Below are positions 1 to 6,385 of a stretch of DNA of 10,214 bases, piece by piece. The stretch spans positions 162,083 to 172,296 of the forward strand of contig MU646547.1 in the NCBI GenBank assembly GCA_026770585.1, given 5' to 3'. How positions within the stretch are numbered: the stretch's first letter is position 1; every line of letters begins with the position of its first letter. This DNA comes from Baffinella frigidus (Eukaryota; Cryptophyceae; Cryptomonadales; Baffinellaceae). The position numbers and the translations under genes are program-made. Under the pieces are notes generated by a model. The model ran no database searches. It was not told where the DNA came from and worked only from the letters and a program-made list of their open reading frames with translations.

Positions 1-6
1 TCGTAC

Positions 7-78
7 ATATGATTCTTCTTCCTGCCATAATTGTTCGGCGGTCGAGTTGAAGCTCCCTTCCCGCATTGAGTTGAGGTG
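7..78 (-). pseudogene. Partial exon copy C of a triplicated exon
   Basis: Read on the minus strand, this is a gap-free 24-codon homologue of the second half of the exon at 114-227. Both carry LNS, a SFNSTA motif and a Glu-rich end (QEEESY here, KEEEEY there), and both are followed by the same donor-like GTACGA. The upstream half (the SQYTKEDRDK part) is absent: homology stops at about 78 and a pyrimidine-rich stretch with no AG acceptor precedes it. It is therefore a truncated or 5'-rearranged copy unless a distant acceptor is used. The function is not recognised. Confidence 0.55.
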
Positions 79-113
79 TGTACAGAGAGGGGGGTAGGAG
101 GGGGGGGTCGTAC

Positions 114-227
114 ATATTCTTCTTCTTCCTTCTGCATCTTCGCTGCTGTCGAGTTGAAACTCCACGTGCGCGTTGAGTTGAGGTACTGCTGCAACTTGTC
201 TCGGTCCTCCTTAGTGTACTGAGACAC
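114..227 (-). CDS. Internal exon (38 codons), central copy of a triplicated exon, protein unknown
   Basis: The minus strand shows a CAG acceptor (230-228), 114 open bases and a GTACGA donor (113-108), so the exon is phase 0 at both ends. The peptide begins VSQYTKEDRDKLQQYLNS, continues with TWSFNSTAAKM and ends QKEEEEY: it is charged and probably helical. Two further copies flank it (7-78 and 268-343). Copies differ by in-frame changes, including a one-codon (Leu) difference from copy A, which suggests selection on protein. The family is not recognised. The intron upstream is only about 40 bases of telomere-like repeat. Which gene it belongs to cannot be decided, because the start and end lie outside what can be joined here. 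Confidence 0.6.
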
Positions 228-267
228 CTGGTTTCGGGGTTTGAGGATTTGGGTTTAGGATTTCGGG
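228..267 (-). repeat. Telomere-like repeat forming a mini intron/spacer
   Basis: Degenerate TTTAGGG-type heptamers on the plus strand (CCCTAAA-type in the minus sense) lie exactly between exon copies A and B and end in the CAG acceptor of copy B. Confidence 0.6.
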
Positions 268-343
268 TGAGTTGAAGCTCCACTTGCACGTTGAGTTGAG
301 GTACTGCTGCTTGTCTCGGTCCTCCTTGGTGTATTGCGATACT
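268..343 (-). pseudogene. Partial exon copy A of a triplicated exon
   Basis: In minus sense this encodes VSQYTKEDRDK then QQYLNST and KWSFNS, homologous to the first 26 codons of the exon at 114-227 with one codon (Leu) missing in frame. It then runs straight into telomere-like repeat, so the Glu-rich tail and donor are lost. The upstream AG would enter in a different phase (phase 1) from copy B. It is probably a truncated duplicate, or the 5' part of a split version of the exon. Confidence 0.5.
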
Positions 344-397
344 TGGTTCAGGGTTTAGGGTTTATGGTTTAGGGGTTAGGGTTTGGGGTTCGGGGTA
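344..397 (-). repeat. Telomere-like heptamer island
   Basis: About seven degenerate TTTAGGG units on the plus strand (TTCAGGG, TTTATGG, TTTGGGG variants). The C-rich strand is again the sense strand of the minus-strand exons on either side. Confidence 0.75.
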
Positions 398-430
398 CGC
401 TCCCAGGTGATTCGACGCCAACTGTTCCTC

Positions 431-595
431 TCAAGGTGAAGCGGTCTCTGCGCCGAGAAGCTGGTCTGAAACAGAAATCGTCAACCTTGTCGATGCCGAT
501 GCAAAGTCGTCGAGCGTGCCCCCGTCCTGAACCATTTCGGCAGCGAAACGCAACTTGTCTGCGCAAAGGGACCGCTCCCACACGAGGCTATCCAT
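431..595 (-). CDS. Small ORF or exon, 54 codons, unknown
   Basis: An ATG at 595 opens a 54-codon minus-strand frame ending in TGA at 433-431. It starts MDSLVWERSLCADKLRF, continues AAEMVQDGGTLDDFASAS and ends DQLLGAETASP. Composition is protein-like (acidic/hydrophobic mix, no low complexity), unlike the Arg-rich overlapping frame. The frame stays open for more than ten codons upstream of the ATG, so this may be an exon rather than a complete gene. A TTTCAG and an AAG|GTTGAC inside could also act as splice sites. No family is recognised. Confidence 0.35.
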   Translation of the reverse strand: MDSLVWERSLCADKLRFAAEMVQDGGTLDDFASASTRLTISVSDQLLGAETASP

Positions 596-635
596 GCACT
601 CACAATAAATGTCGAGTGTAGACGTTTTGAGGGGG

Positions 636-680
636 TTTGGTCACGTGTCCGGCCGCAAAGCGGGCGGACACGTGACCAAA
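636..680. repeat. Perfect 16-bp hairpin, inside a wider foldback
   Basis: Arms 636-651 and 665-680 (TTTGGTCACGTGTCCG and its complement) flank a 13-base loop. A second 16-bp inverted pair at 578-593 and 731-746 encloses it almost symmetrically, giving a two-tier foldback of about 169 bases that includes the 5' end of the 54-codon ORF. A TATATAAAAA follows directly at 681. The arm motif CGTGACCAA recurs near 2905 and 3078, so it may mark a dispersed element. Confidence 0.7.
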
Positions 681-893
681 TATATAAAAATTGCTACACA
701 TTTTAAAACTGGGGTTTAACTTGAGGTACAGGATAGCCTCGTGTGGTCTCGAGCGACCTCGGCACAGTAAAAAAGCCCTGGTCCAGAATCTGGACCTGAG
801 TTCGGGTGAAAGTCTCTAGGTTTCAGACTTTAGTAACCCTTTAAAGTTTTAACGTAAAAGTTAACTTAAAGTTTCCTTCCCAGTCGAGAGCGG

Positions 894-932
894 AAGGCGG
901 CCGTACCCGCGTCTTGAGCATCTCAATCGGAA
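894..932 (-). repeat. Copy of exon end plus donor (second copy at 1102-1140)
   Basis: This matches 1102-1140 at 38 of 39 bases, offset 208. In minus sense both read PIEMLK(T/K)R followed by a donor-like GTACGG. It therefore looks like a duplicated 3' end of the exon at 1115-1243 with its 5' splice site, but without the rest of the exon. Confidence 0.6.
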
Positions 933-937
933 CCCGA

Positions 938-994
938 AACCCTGACCGTCGCGGAATCATCGCGCGACCCGATGATTCCGCAACGGTCAGGGTT
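938..994. repeat. Inverted repeat hairpin
   Basis: 25-base arms (938-962 and 970-994) with one mismatch enclose a 7-base loop. The tips contain AACCCTGACC, partly resembling the telomere-like unit. It sits directly beside the left arm of the large inverted repeat starting at 997. Confidence 0.75.
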
Positions 995-996
995 GA

Positions 997-1084
997 ACCT
1001 CGCCGACAGCACAACGCAAGGCAGTCACCTCGGACAGTTGGCTTCGGCGTCCGCGTGACCGGTCACGCGGGCGTTCACGAGCCT
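997..1084. repeat. Left arm of a perfect 88-bp inverted repeat
   Basis: It is identical over 88 bases to the reverse complement of 1884-1971. It contains a 20-base perfect palindrome at 1051-1070 centred on GACCGGTC. No target duplication was found outside the pair. In minus sense the arm continues the open frame downstream of the exon at 1115-1243 (peptide NARVTGHADAEANC). Confidence 0.85.
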
Positions 1085-1243
1085 GCCGGCGGGGCTGTTC
1101 CAAGGCGGCCGTACCCGCTTCTTGAGCATCTCAATCGGAAGAGTCCCTGGCACGATCTCCTTGGGTTTCCTCTTCCCAGCTTCGATCGCTAGCCGCACGA
1201 TCTCATCCGTCTGCGAAGTGGACCGAATCGTCGATTCAGTTTT
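1025..1243 (-). CDS. Coding-like unit, copy A (exon probably 1115-1243), unknown
   Basis: A 73-codon minus-strand open frame. It begins near TESTIRSTSQTDEIVRLAIEA and continues GKRKPKEIVPGTLPIEMLKKR to a donor-like GTACGG at 1114-1109; past this it stays open to TGA at 1027-1025. A paralogous unit lies immediately upstream in the minus direction (1236-1598). Substitutions between the copies over KKKPKEI/KRKPKEI and TDEIVRI/TDEIVRL are mostly third-position or conservative in this frame, which argues that this frame, not the overlapping ones, was translated. No acceptor is certain: a stop (TGA 1246-1244) lies just upstream. No family is recognised. Confidence 0.4.
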   Translation of the reverse strand, partial: KTESTIRSTSQTDEIVRLAIEAGKRKPKEIVPGTLPIEMLKKRVRPPWNSPAGRLVNARVTGHADAEANCPR

Positions 1244-1598
1244 TCAGTTTTTGCAGAGTTTGGAGCTGTTCCGACCGGCTGCAGGCGGGAAATGGCGTGA
1301 GCCATTTCCTTGATTTGATCTCCTTTGGCTTCTTCTTCCCCGCTTTCGTTACGGAAGCTTCCAGCTCTGGATGGCTTTTCTGGGACCTGAAGCGGATCAA
1401 ATCCCCGTTCGAGGCCTGAAAGATTTCAAAGTCTGAAAACGGGGTGAGCGCAGAGGGGATTTGATCCACTTCAGGTCCCAGAAAAGCCATCCAGAGCTGG
1501 AAGCTTCCGAAACTAGCTTCAATCGCTATCCGCACGATTTCATCCGTCTGTGAAGTGGACCAAATCGTCGATTCAGCTTTTTGAGTTTCGCAAGGGCG
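1236..1598 (-). pseudogene. Coding-like unit, copy B, interrupted by a palindromic insertion
   Basis: In minus sense this is homologous to copy A (TSQTDEIVRIAIEA, then KAGKKKPKEI), but the two halves are separated by the palindromic element at 1346-1515. The insertion keeps one open frame of about 120 codons through the element. The frame ends at TGA 1238-1236 without an obvious donor. In another frame the upstream part reads AISRLQPVELD and, in copy A, AISRLQPV as well, so the duplicated unit extends up to about 1655. A decayed duplicate is the simplest reading. Confidence 0.4.
1346..1515. mobile_element. MITE-like palindromic insertion with 4-base target duplication
   Basis: 54-base arms (1353-1406 and 1455-1508) differ at one position and surround a 48-base centre. 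Imperfect ends extend the terminal inverted repeat to TCGTTACGGAAG/TAGTTTCGGAAG (two mismatches). GCTT flanks both sides (1342-1345 and 1516-1519). The paralogous unit at about 1160-1185 lacks the insertion, giving an empty-site comparison. There is no transposase, so it would be non-autonomous; the superfamily is not assigned. Confidence 0.7.
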
Positions 1599-1639
1599 TT
1601 AGAGCCATTCCGGTCGAGTTCGACCGGCTGCAGGCGGGA

Positions 1640-1883
1640 AATGGCTTGAGCCACGCAGATCCTGGCAGTCAAAAATATTGAGAACCTACTCAATTTCTGA
1701 ATGATTTTCGTGCACTCTAGTCTCCAGACGCTGGTCCCCGCTGACAGCTAGCTCTGCCCCAGTCGGGTTGACTGGTCGTTTTCACTCCAACGTGGGCGGA
1801 TTTGCACCAAAACCCCGGGGAATTGACTTGCGGTCTCGTCAAATTGATGAGACCGAATTGTGTGAGGCAGAGCTAGGACTTCT
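1640..1883. other. No firm gene; small inverted repeats
   Basis: AGCTCTGCC near 1750 pairs with GGCAGAGCT near 1866, enclosing a 12-base hairpin with one mismatch around CGGTCTC/GAGACCG (1829-1853). The TAGCTCTGCC motif recurs at about 5601. A 27-codon minus-strand stretch (about 1695-1775, with TGAELAVSGDQRLETR) is protein-like but has no clear splice sites. Confidence 0.3.
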
Positions 1884-1971
1884 AGGCTCGTGAACGCCCG
1901 CGTGACCGGTCACGCGGACGCCGAAGCCAACTGTCCGAGGTGACTGCCTTGCGTTGTGCTGTCGGCGAGGT
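1884..1971. repeat. Right arm of the perfect 88-bp inverted repeat
   Basis: Reverse complement of 997-1084 without mismatch, 799 bases away. Perfect identity suggests a recent event or gene conversion between the arms. The pair could mark a foldback unit of about 975 bases that holds both coding-like copies and the palindromic insertion. Confidence 0.85.
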
Positions 1972-2035
1972 CCATGTGTTGGTCTGGATGTTCAGCCGTC
2001 ACTGGCAGCACTGCTCGACAAAGCCGGGTCTAGAG

Positions 2036-2403
2036 TCTAGGGGTTCGGGCGTAGGGTTTAGGGTTCAGGGTTTATGGTTCAGGGTTTAGGGTTTAGGGTT
2101 CAGGGTGTAGGGTTAAGGGTTAAGGGGGCAGGGTTTGGGGTTCAGGGTTTAGGGTTCAGAGTTTAGGTTCTGGGGTTCAAGGTTGAGAGTTGAGGGTTCA
2201 GATCTTAGGGTTTAAACGATTCCTGGTACAAAAGGAATTAGAGTTCAAACCATTCCTGGCACATTCAGGGTGTAGGGTTCAGGGTGTAGGGGTGTTGGTA
2301 AGCGTACCACAGCCTTTCCCTCCCTCTGGTAGCTGTCATCAGGCGCTTCGATGCTCGGTTTTGGGTCCCTGTTTCGGGTTTAGGGTTTAGGGTTCAGGGT
2401 TTA
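2036..2403 (-). repeat. Long degenerate telomere-like island
   Basis: Many TTTAGGG/TTCAGGG/TGTAGGG units, G-rich on the plus strand, are interrupted by unique sequence at about 2205-2265 and 2294-2375. The first interruption holds a direct repeat of about 17 bases (2214-2230 and 2247-2263, AAAC.ATTCCTGG.ACA, offset 33). In minus sense each copy follows a CCAG, so these may be duplicated acceptor ends. No gene is supported here. Confidence 0.7.
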
Positions 2404-2798
2404 CTGTTCAGTTTTTCCATAGGCTGGTGTTTTCCCGATCAACGTGTCAGAGGGCTACGAAGGGGGGAAAGCTTCAGAATCAAGGCATTTCCGGTTACCT
2501 TATCCGTAGGAGCCCCCCCCATGTCCCTACGGATTGCCTACCGTAGGGTCGTAGGTCTTGTCACTTAAGGGTTATTCGAAATGCTTTCGAAGTCCGCTGT
2601 GTAGTCTCGCATTCCCAAGGCGGTCTCGTCCAACGCGAGAATGCTGGAGCACCCTATTCCACACGGTGGACAACGGTCCTTTCATCAAAAGTCAACTTGC
2701 CTGAAGACAATTATCTGTAAACATTTTTCTAATGCAAATTAGTGGCGTTACACCCGGAATTCCGGCTCCAACGAAACCCTCAAAGGCCACTGAGTAGT
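2404..2798. other. Non-coding stretch with a fragment related to the element at 9969
   Basis: No convincing gene is seen. At 2503-2571 are TCCGTAGG...CCTACGGA, CTACCGTAGGG and GTCACTTAAGGG, motifs that also lie in that order near the right end of the element at 9969-10074. The other terminus is not found here, so this looks like a solo end. A TTCGAA...TTCGAA hairpin follows at 2576-2592. Confidence 0.35.
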
Positions 2799-2866
2799 AC
2801 ATGTGGGGTTGTAAATAATTGTACCAGGATAAACATGTGGGGTTGTAAATAATTGTACCAGGATAA
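2799..2866. repeat. Perfect 34-bp tandem duplication
   Basis: Two adjacent copies of a 34-base unit beginning ACATGTGGGGTTGTAAATAA, followed by a palindromic AAGGTACCTT. Surrounding sequence (2867-3032) shows no supported gene. Confidence 0.85.
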
Positions 2867-3032
2867 GGTACCTTAACCTCGTGGCTGTGCTAATTTTGCA
2901 CAGGAACGTGACCAAACTCACGAAAATTACTACACAAACGCCCACTTGTAAAAGCATCTCGTTAGAGTCCTCTCGCTTTCTCGTGTGGTCTGTCAAGATT
3001 CCATGGTTGGCCACAGAGAAACCGTCCCGCAC

Positions 3033-3159
3033 AGAAGATTACAGGGAACCAGGTTGCCCGGATATCCGGGCAAGCAACGTGACCAACTGCTGACCTTGGG
3101 CGTCTTTCCTGGGGGAAAATCTAATAATTACCTTCAAGAAAATTCCCTGTAGTCTTCTG
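3033..3159. repeat. Short inverted-repeat element with internal palindrome
   Basis: 16-base arms at 3033-3048 and 3144-3159 (AGAAGATTACAGGGAA against its complement, one mismatch) bound 127 bases that contain a perfect 20-base palindrome at 3054-3073 (TTGCCCGGAT and its mirror). It resembles a very small foldback element. No clear target duplication; 3160-3337 holds no supported gene. Confidence 0.5.
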
Positions 3160-3337
3160 AGTGCAAGGCTTCCTCGAAACATCTTTGAAAGCTGCTGGGG
3201 AAAGGGTCGGGAAAGGTGCAAAAGGGGTTCCGCGGTCTGTTTTGAGTGGGTCGGCGGGGTGTGGAGGGTGCGTGGTTGAATCACTCAACTCAGGGCTTAC
3301 GGGTCTGGCCTATCTAGGACCTGTATCGAGAGAACCA

Positions 3338-3388
3338 AAGAAGAAGAAGAAGAAGAAGAAGAAGAAGAAGAAGAAGAAGAAGAAGAAG
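3338..3388. repeat. AAG trinucleotide microsatellite, 17 units
   Basis: An uninterrupted (AAG)17, likely length-variable. It would give poly-Lys on the plus strand or poly-Phe on the minus strand, but no supported coding frame surrounds it. The 350 bases after it (3389-3740) hold G-runs and a small CCCCCGAA/TTCGGGGG hairpin and no gene I can support. Confidence 0.95.
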
Positions 3389-3740
3389 GGCGCGGGGGGG
3401 CTTTCCCCCGAATTTCGGGGGATCATTTCAAGCCCCTTTCCCTGAAATGAAACGCAATTTGCACTAGAATCGTTTTGGTGGACACACCATCGAAGGCCCC
3501 GGTGGCTGCTAAGTGGAAAGAAGAACAAGAGGGTGGCGGGCGCGGGGGGCTTACTGTCCTAGACACTCCAACTCCGACGCATAACTCCCGTTGAGAATCT
3601 GCACACGACGCATCCCAGCAATTAATTATCAGCGAGAAACTGAACTCAATCAATTAAGCTCCAGAAATTGAAGCCAATAAATTAAACCCCAGATTTGTTT
3701 GCGGGCACTGCCTTGAAGAAATGCCCAATTTTCTTTGAGC

Positions 3741-3879
3741 AGTTAGAGCGGTTTTCACACCTGGTGGCCACCAGAAACCAATAAACAATGCAACAAGTTG
3801 ACGATGCTGGTAATACCGCCAACTTTTGCCAGTGGTTCATTCTTTTCCGTGGCCAACAGATGCGAAAACCGCTCTAACT
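3741..3879. repeat. Foldback element, 139 bp
   Basis: Perfect 15-base terminal inverted repeats (AGTTAGAGCGGTTTT and complement; 3741-3755 and 3865-3879), with an inner GTGGCCA/TGGCCAC-type pair and a central AAGTTG.CG/CG.CAACTT pair. It is MITE-like in shape, but I found no target duplication. A short AATCGTC/GACGATT hairpin lies at about 3927-3946. Confidence 0.6.
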
Positions 3880-4009
3880 CCAGAAACTGATCACGCAAGA
3901 TTCTTGGGCTGACCCTGACTCACGAGCGAAATCGTCAAATTAGACGATTCTGAAAGTTCATAAGTGGACATTCTTCCCTTGGTCATTATTCGTGTGACTC
4001 TGTTTCCAA

Positions 4010-4573
4010 CAGTCGTGTGACTCCCTTATTCAACCGTCGAGACTCTCTTGTCAGCAGCGCGCCTTCTCATGCCCCTCCTTGGCCATGTGACTCTCTTGTC
4101 TCCGGTTAGTCAACAGTCGCGAGTTGGTCAACTCTTCCCAGCAGCTGGCCTTCTAAGTCGTGTAAATCTCTTGTCTGGGTTAGTCAACACTCCCTATTTA
4201 GTCAACTCTTCCCCGCAGCGCACCTTCTCATGCTCCGCTTTAGTCGTGTGACTCTCTTGTCTAGGTTAGTCAACAGTCGCGTGACTCTCTTAGTCAACAG
4301 TCGCGACTCTCTTGTCAGCAGCTGACCTTCGCATGCTCCTTCTAGTCGTGTGACTCTCTTGTCTGGGTTAGTCGATAGTCGTGACTGGCTTAGACAACAG
4401 TCGCGACTCTCTTCCCAGCAGCGCACCTTCTCATGCTCCTCCTTAGCCAAGTGTCTCTCTCGGCAGGGTTAGTCAACAGTCGCGTGACTCTCTCAGTCAA
4501 CAGTCGCGACTCTCTTGTCTAACATTCGTGACTGTCTTAGTCAACAGTCGCGACTTTCTTCCCAGCAGGTGAC
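4010..4573 (-). repeat. Irregular minisatellite containing repeated exon-end/donor copies
   Basis: The plus strand shows many variants of AGTCAACAGTCGCG, GTGACTCTCTTGTC and TTCCCAGCAG. In minus sense, five further copies of the 3' end of the exon at 4574-4660 occur (GAGCATGAGAAG and variants; boundaries near 4426, 4326, 4223, 4149 and 4062). Three keep a GT at the donor position (GTGCGC, GTCAGC, GTGCGC) and two have GC. Spacing is irregular, 74 to 147 bases. The array starts exactly where the intact exon ends, so the exon end, donor and first intron bases were amplified together. Confidence 0.75.
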
Positions 4574-4660
4574 CTTCTCGTGCTCCTCCTTCGTCGTATG
4601 CGCGCGGATTTTCGAACGCGTCCCAGAATCCTCCACATACCCATCAGGCAGCCACTCCTC
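4574..4660 (-). CDS. Internal exon, 29 codons, probable third exon of the Ubl protein gene
   Basis: The minus strand shows acceptor TTGCAG (ends 4661), 87 open bases and donor GTCACC (4573-4568), phase 0 at both ends. The peptide is EEWLPDGYVEDSGTRSKI followed by HTTKEEHEK. A decayed paralogue lies upstream at 4830-4879 and conserves GYV(E/D)DSG(T/A)RSKI, with silent changes at several third positions, which supports translation in this frame. It is phase-compatible with the exon ending at 5103, in the same orientation, with telomere-like repeat between, so I infer that it continues that gene. The segment matches no part of USP14 or UBLCP1 that I know. Confidence 0.6.
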
Positions 4661-4692
4661 CTGCAATCCAGGTACTGCTTGTCAAAAGTGAG

Positions 4693-4746
4693 GACCTCCA
4701 CTTTTGAAGATCTGCCACTGACCTCCACTTTTGCGGATCTGCAACT
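4693..4746. repeat. 27-bp tandem duplication
   Basis: Two copies of a 27-base unit beginning GACCTCCACTTTTG and containing GATCTGC, with a few mismatches. They sit in the presumed intron just upstream (minus sense) of the exon at 4574-4660. The period is a multiple of three, but no frame is supported. Confidence 0.75.
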
Positions 4747-4829
4747 GTGCCGATGCGTGCCCGTCTTAAGGCTCATGGACTTCTGGATCACTCTTCCCTA
4801 GTCTTGAGAACAATAAAGCAGAAGAAGAG

Positions 4830-4879
4830 GATCTTCGAGCGCGCCCCAGAGTCATCCACATACCCAGCAGCCACTTTTC
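4830..4879 (-). pseudogene. Decayed duplicate of the exon at 4574-4660
   Basis: In minus sense a GGCAG acceptor precedes a copy of the exon start (GAAAAGTGGCTG against GAGGAGTGGCTG). A deletion of 4 bases follows, then GYVDDSGARSKI in the shifted frame. The sequence diverges after that, before the HTTKEEHEK part. Use from the acceptor would shift the frame, so it is a relic or a frame-breaking optional exon. Confidence 0.6.
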
Positions 4880-4914
4880 CTGCCATCACCCTCTGTCTCA
4901 GTCCACAGTCCACA

Positions 4915-5091
4915 GGGTTTAGGGTTTAGGGTTTAGGGTTTAGGGTTTAGGGTTTAGGGTTTAGGGTTTAGGGTTCAGGGTTCAGGGCGTAGGGTTTGGG
5001 GTTTAGGGTTCAGGGTTTAGGGTTCAGGGTTTAGGGTTTAGGGTTAAGGGTGTGGGGTTCAGATTTAGAGTTTAGGGCGTGGAGTTTAGAG
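4915..5091 (-). repeat. Telomere-like tract with eight perfect TTTAGGG units
   Basis: Eight uninterrupted TTTAGGG heptamers at 4918-4973 are followed by about 110 bases of variants (TTCAGGG, TTTGGGG, TGTGGGG). It lies in an inferred minus-strand intron whose donor is at 5102, so the transcript carries CCCTAAA. Confidence 0.95.
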
Positions 5092-5102
5092 TTAAGCGTT
5101 AC

Positions 5103-6385
5103 CCGCGAGCCCTCCGGAGCGCGGCCGACCGAGAAGGGGATGGGCTTCGGATCCCCGAGCATCAGCAGAGTCTGTCCGTTCTTGAGGTCCTTTTTTTGCA
5201 GGTCCGCGTCTTGCCCGGGGCGGTAGACCCCCATCAGGAACTGCTTTTCGGGCGGGACCTGCGGGAGGGCCACCAACCCTCAGGGTTTGATCAGATCGAC
5301 GGTTTTCGATGTGAGCCCTGAAGCCATTTCCGTCGGATTCCGACGGAATCCTGGTGAAATCCCCAGGCCTGAAATTGATGATTTGAGCGGGGCGGTAGAC
5401 CCCCATCAGGAACTGCTTGTCGGGCGGGACCTGCGGGGGGGGGTTACGCGTGAACTTCTTCCTCTTTTTTTTCTTTTCTTTATTACTCTCCTAGAGATGG
5501 GTGGTCCAAATGTCTATGAGCCTTAAGACGAGCCCGCCTCGGTACACTGCTTGATTGTGGCTGTGAGGAGGAGGACGCGTGGCGATGGGCTGATGAGTCT
5601 AGCTCTGCCTCAGCTAATCTGGGTGTCTCACTAAATAAATTTACATTAGGGCTCCGTACAAACGCTACAGTACAACGAGCATCGAAATGGATTCAATGAG
5701 GAGCCCTGATTAACTCCTTCAGAGCTAGGGAGGATGGGATGAGGTTGTGCTGCTCCCGACGCAGCCTCCCCGCACAACGGCTCGGCTGGTGTGGGATCAT
5801 CGCTTCGGGTGTGGCCACGACTCTGGGAGTGGACACCGTCCAGCGGGATCTTCGTGATAGGAGAGAAATCGAAATGGGGGCGGGGTTCGGGTGAGGCTTG
5901 AAGGGAAGGACCTGCGTGATGTTGCATAGCTTCTCCTTGAGGACAGCCGTCGGCGCTTCCAGGTCGATCTCCAAGTCGAACGTGCGGGTCTTCCACTTTA
6001 TCCGCACCGCCCGCTTCGTCGGCCCCGTCGCTTCCAGGTCATCCAAAACGTCCGCCAGCAACGGGTTCCTTCCCGGGATCCCAAGCGCCGCTGGACGCTG
6101 CCTCAGTCCCGACTTGGTCTCCCCCGGCGGCACGGGAACGGAATCGTCGTCGATCTCCATCGGGGTGGGGCCATCATTGGAGCCTCCTCGCAACCGCAGG
6201 GAGCTTTCCTTGTGCGCGGGTCGCTGGAGGGATCCGCCACGGTGCGCGAGTTTGCGGGCGCAGTCGGGACTCCCCACGCTTGGAGGGATGCAACCTCCTT
6301 TCTCAAACACCGCACTGCCCGCAAAACCACACAACACCAACAAAACAACCCAACACAACCCCATCCCAAGCACCCGACGGCCCAA
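5103..6385 (-). CDS. Signal-bearing ubiquitin-like domain protein (USP14/UBLCP1-type Ubl), exons 1 and 2
   Basis: Exon 1 is 5912-6385 (158 codons, donor CAG|GTCCTT) and exon 2 is 5103-5258 (52 codons, acceptor CCGCAG, donor CGG|GTAACG), both phase 0. Residues 1-25 have a basic start and hydrophobic core (CWVVLLVLCGFAGSA), a likely signal peptide. A basic leader follows with LRLRGG at residues 63-68, the same ending as mature ubiquitin. A Ubl fold spans about residues 125-198: RAVRIKWKTRTFDLEIDLEA is the first hairpin, VLKEKLCNITQ|VPPEKQFLMG crosses the splice junction, and DLKNGQTLLMLGDP is the last strand. This order and the KNGxTLLMxG signature resemble the N-terminal Ubl of the proteasome-linked deubiquitinase USP14/Ubp6, and also UBLCP1. 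The catalytic part is not in these exons. A secretory start is unusual for that family and suggests import into the endomembrane system or a complex plastid. Confidence 0.75.
5389..5430 (-). pseudogene. Partial duplicate of Ubl exon 2 start with its acceptor
   Basis: In minus sense a CCGCAG acceptor is followed by VPPDKQFLMGVYRP, a near-identical copy of the first 14 codons of exon 2 (one E/D change), offset 172 bases (plus-strand match 5217-5270 against 5389-5442). Homology then stops and the frame reads into unrelated sequence containing a TTCCGTCGG/CCGACGGAA palindrome (about 5327-5347). The full copy further on is in another frame, so use of this acceptor would lose the last Ubl strand unless a second splice follows. 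Confidence 0.7.
5505..5550. repeat. Dispersed repeat, inverted relative to 4745-4795
   Basis: About 45 bases around ATGAGCCTTAAGACG match the reverse complement of 4745-4795 with scattered differences. It lies in intron 1 of the Ubl gene. The rest of this intron (5551-5911) holds a TAGCTCTGCC motif shared with about 1750 and no supported exon. Confidence 0.55.

Noticed and set aside
2748-3093. Overlapping 94- and 70-codon frames on the two strands
   Set aside because: The minus frame reads through a 34-base tandem repeat and the plus frame lies in a region of inverted repeats; neither has a recognisable domain or splice context.
3161-3528. Frames with poly-Lys (plus) or poly-Phe (minus)
   Set aside because: Produced by the (AAG)17 microsatellite; flanking residues show no protein-like pattern.
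4202-4450. 82-codon minus-strand ORF
   Set aside because: It is a translation of the minisatellite units past their donor sites.
4010-4573. CRISPR array
   Set aside because: Repeats are irregular in length and spacing, there are no unique spacers, and the setting is eukaryotic.
5887-6385. LRLRGG as a polyubiquitin or ubiquitin fusion gene
   Set aside because: No ubiquitin sequence precedes the motif; only the six-residue ending is shared and it follows a signal-like leader.
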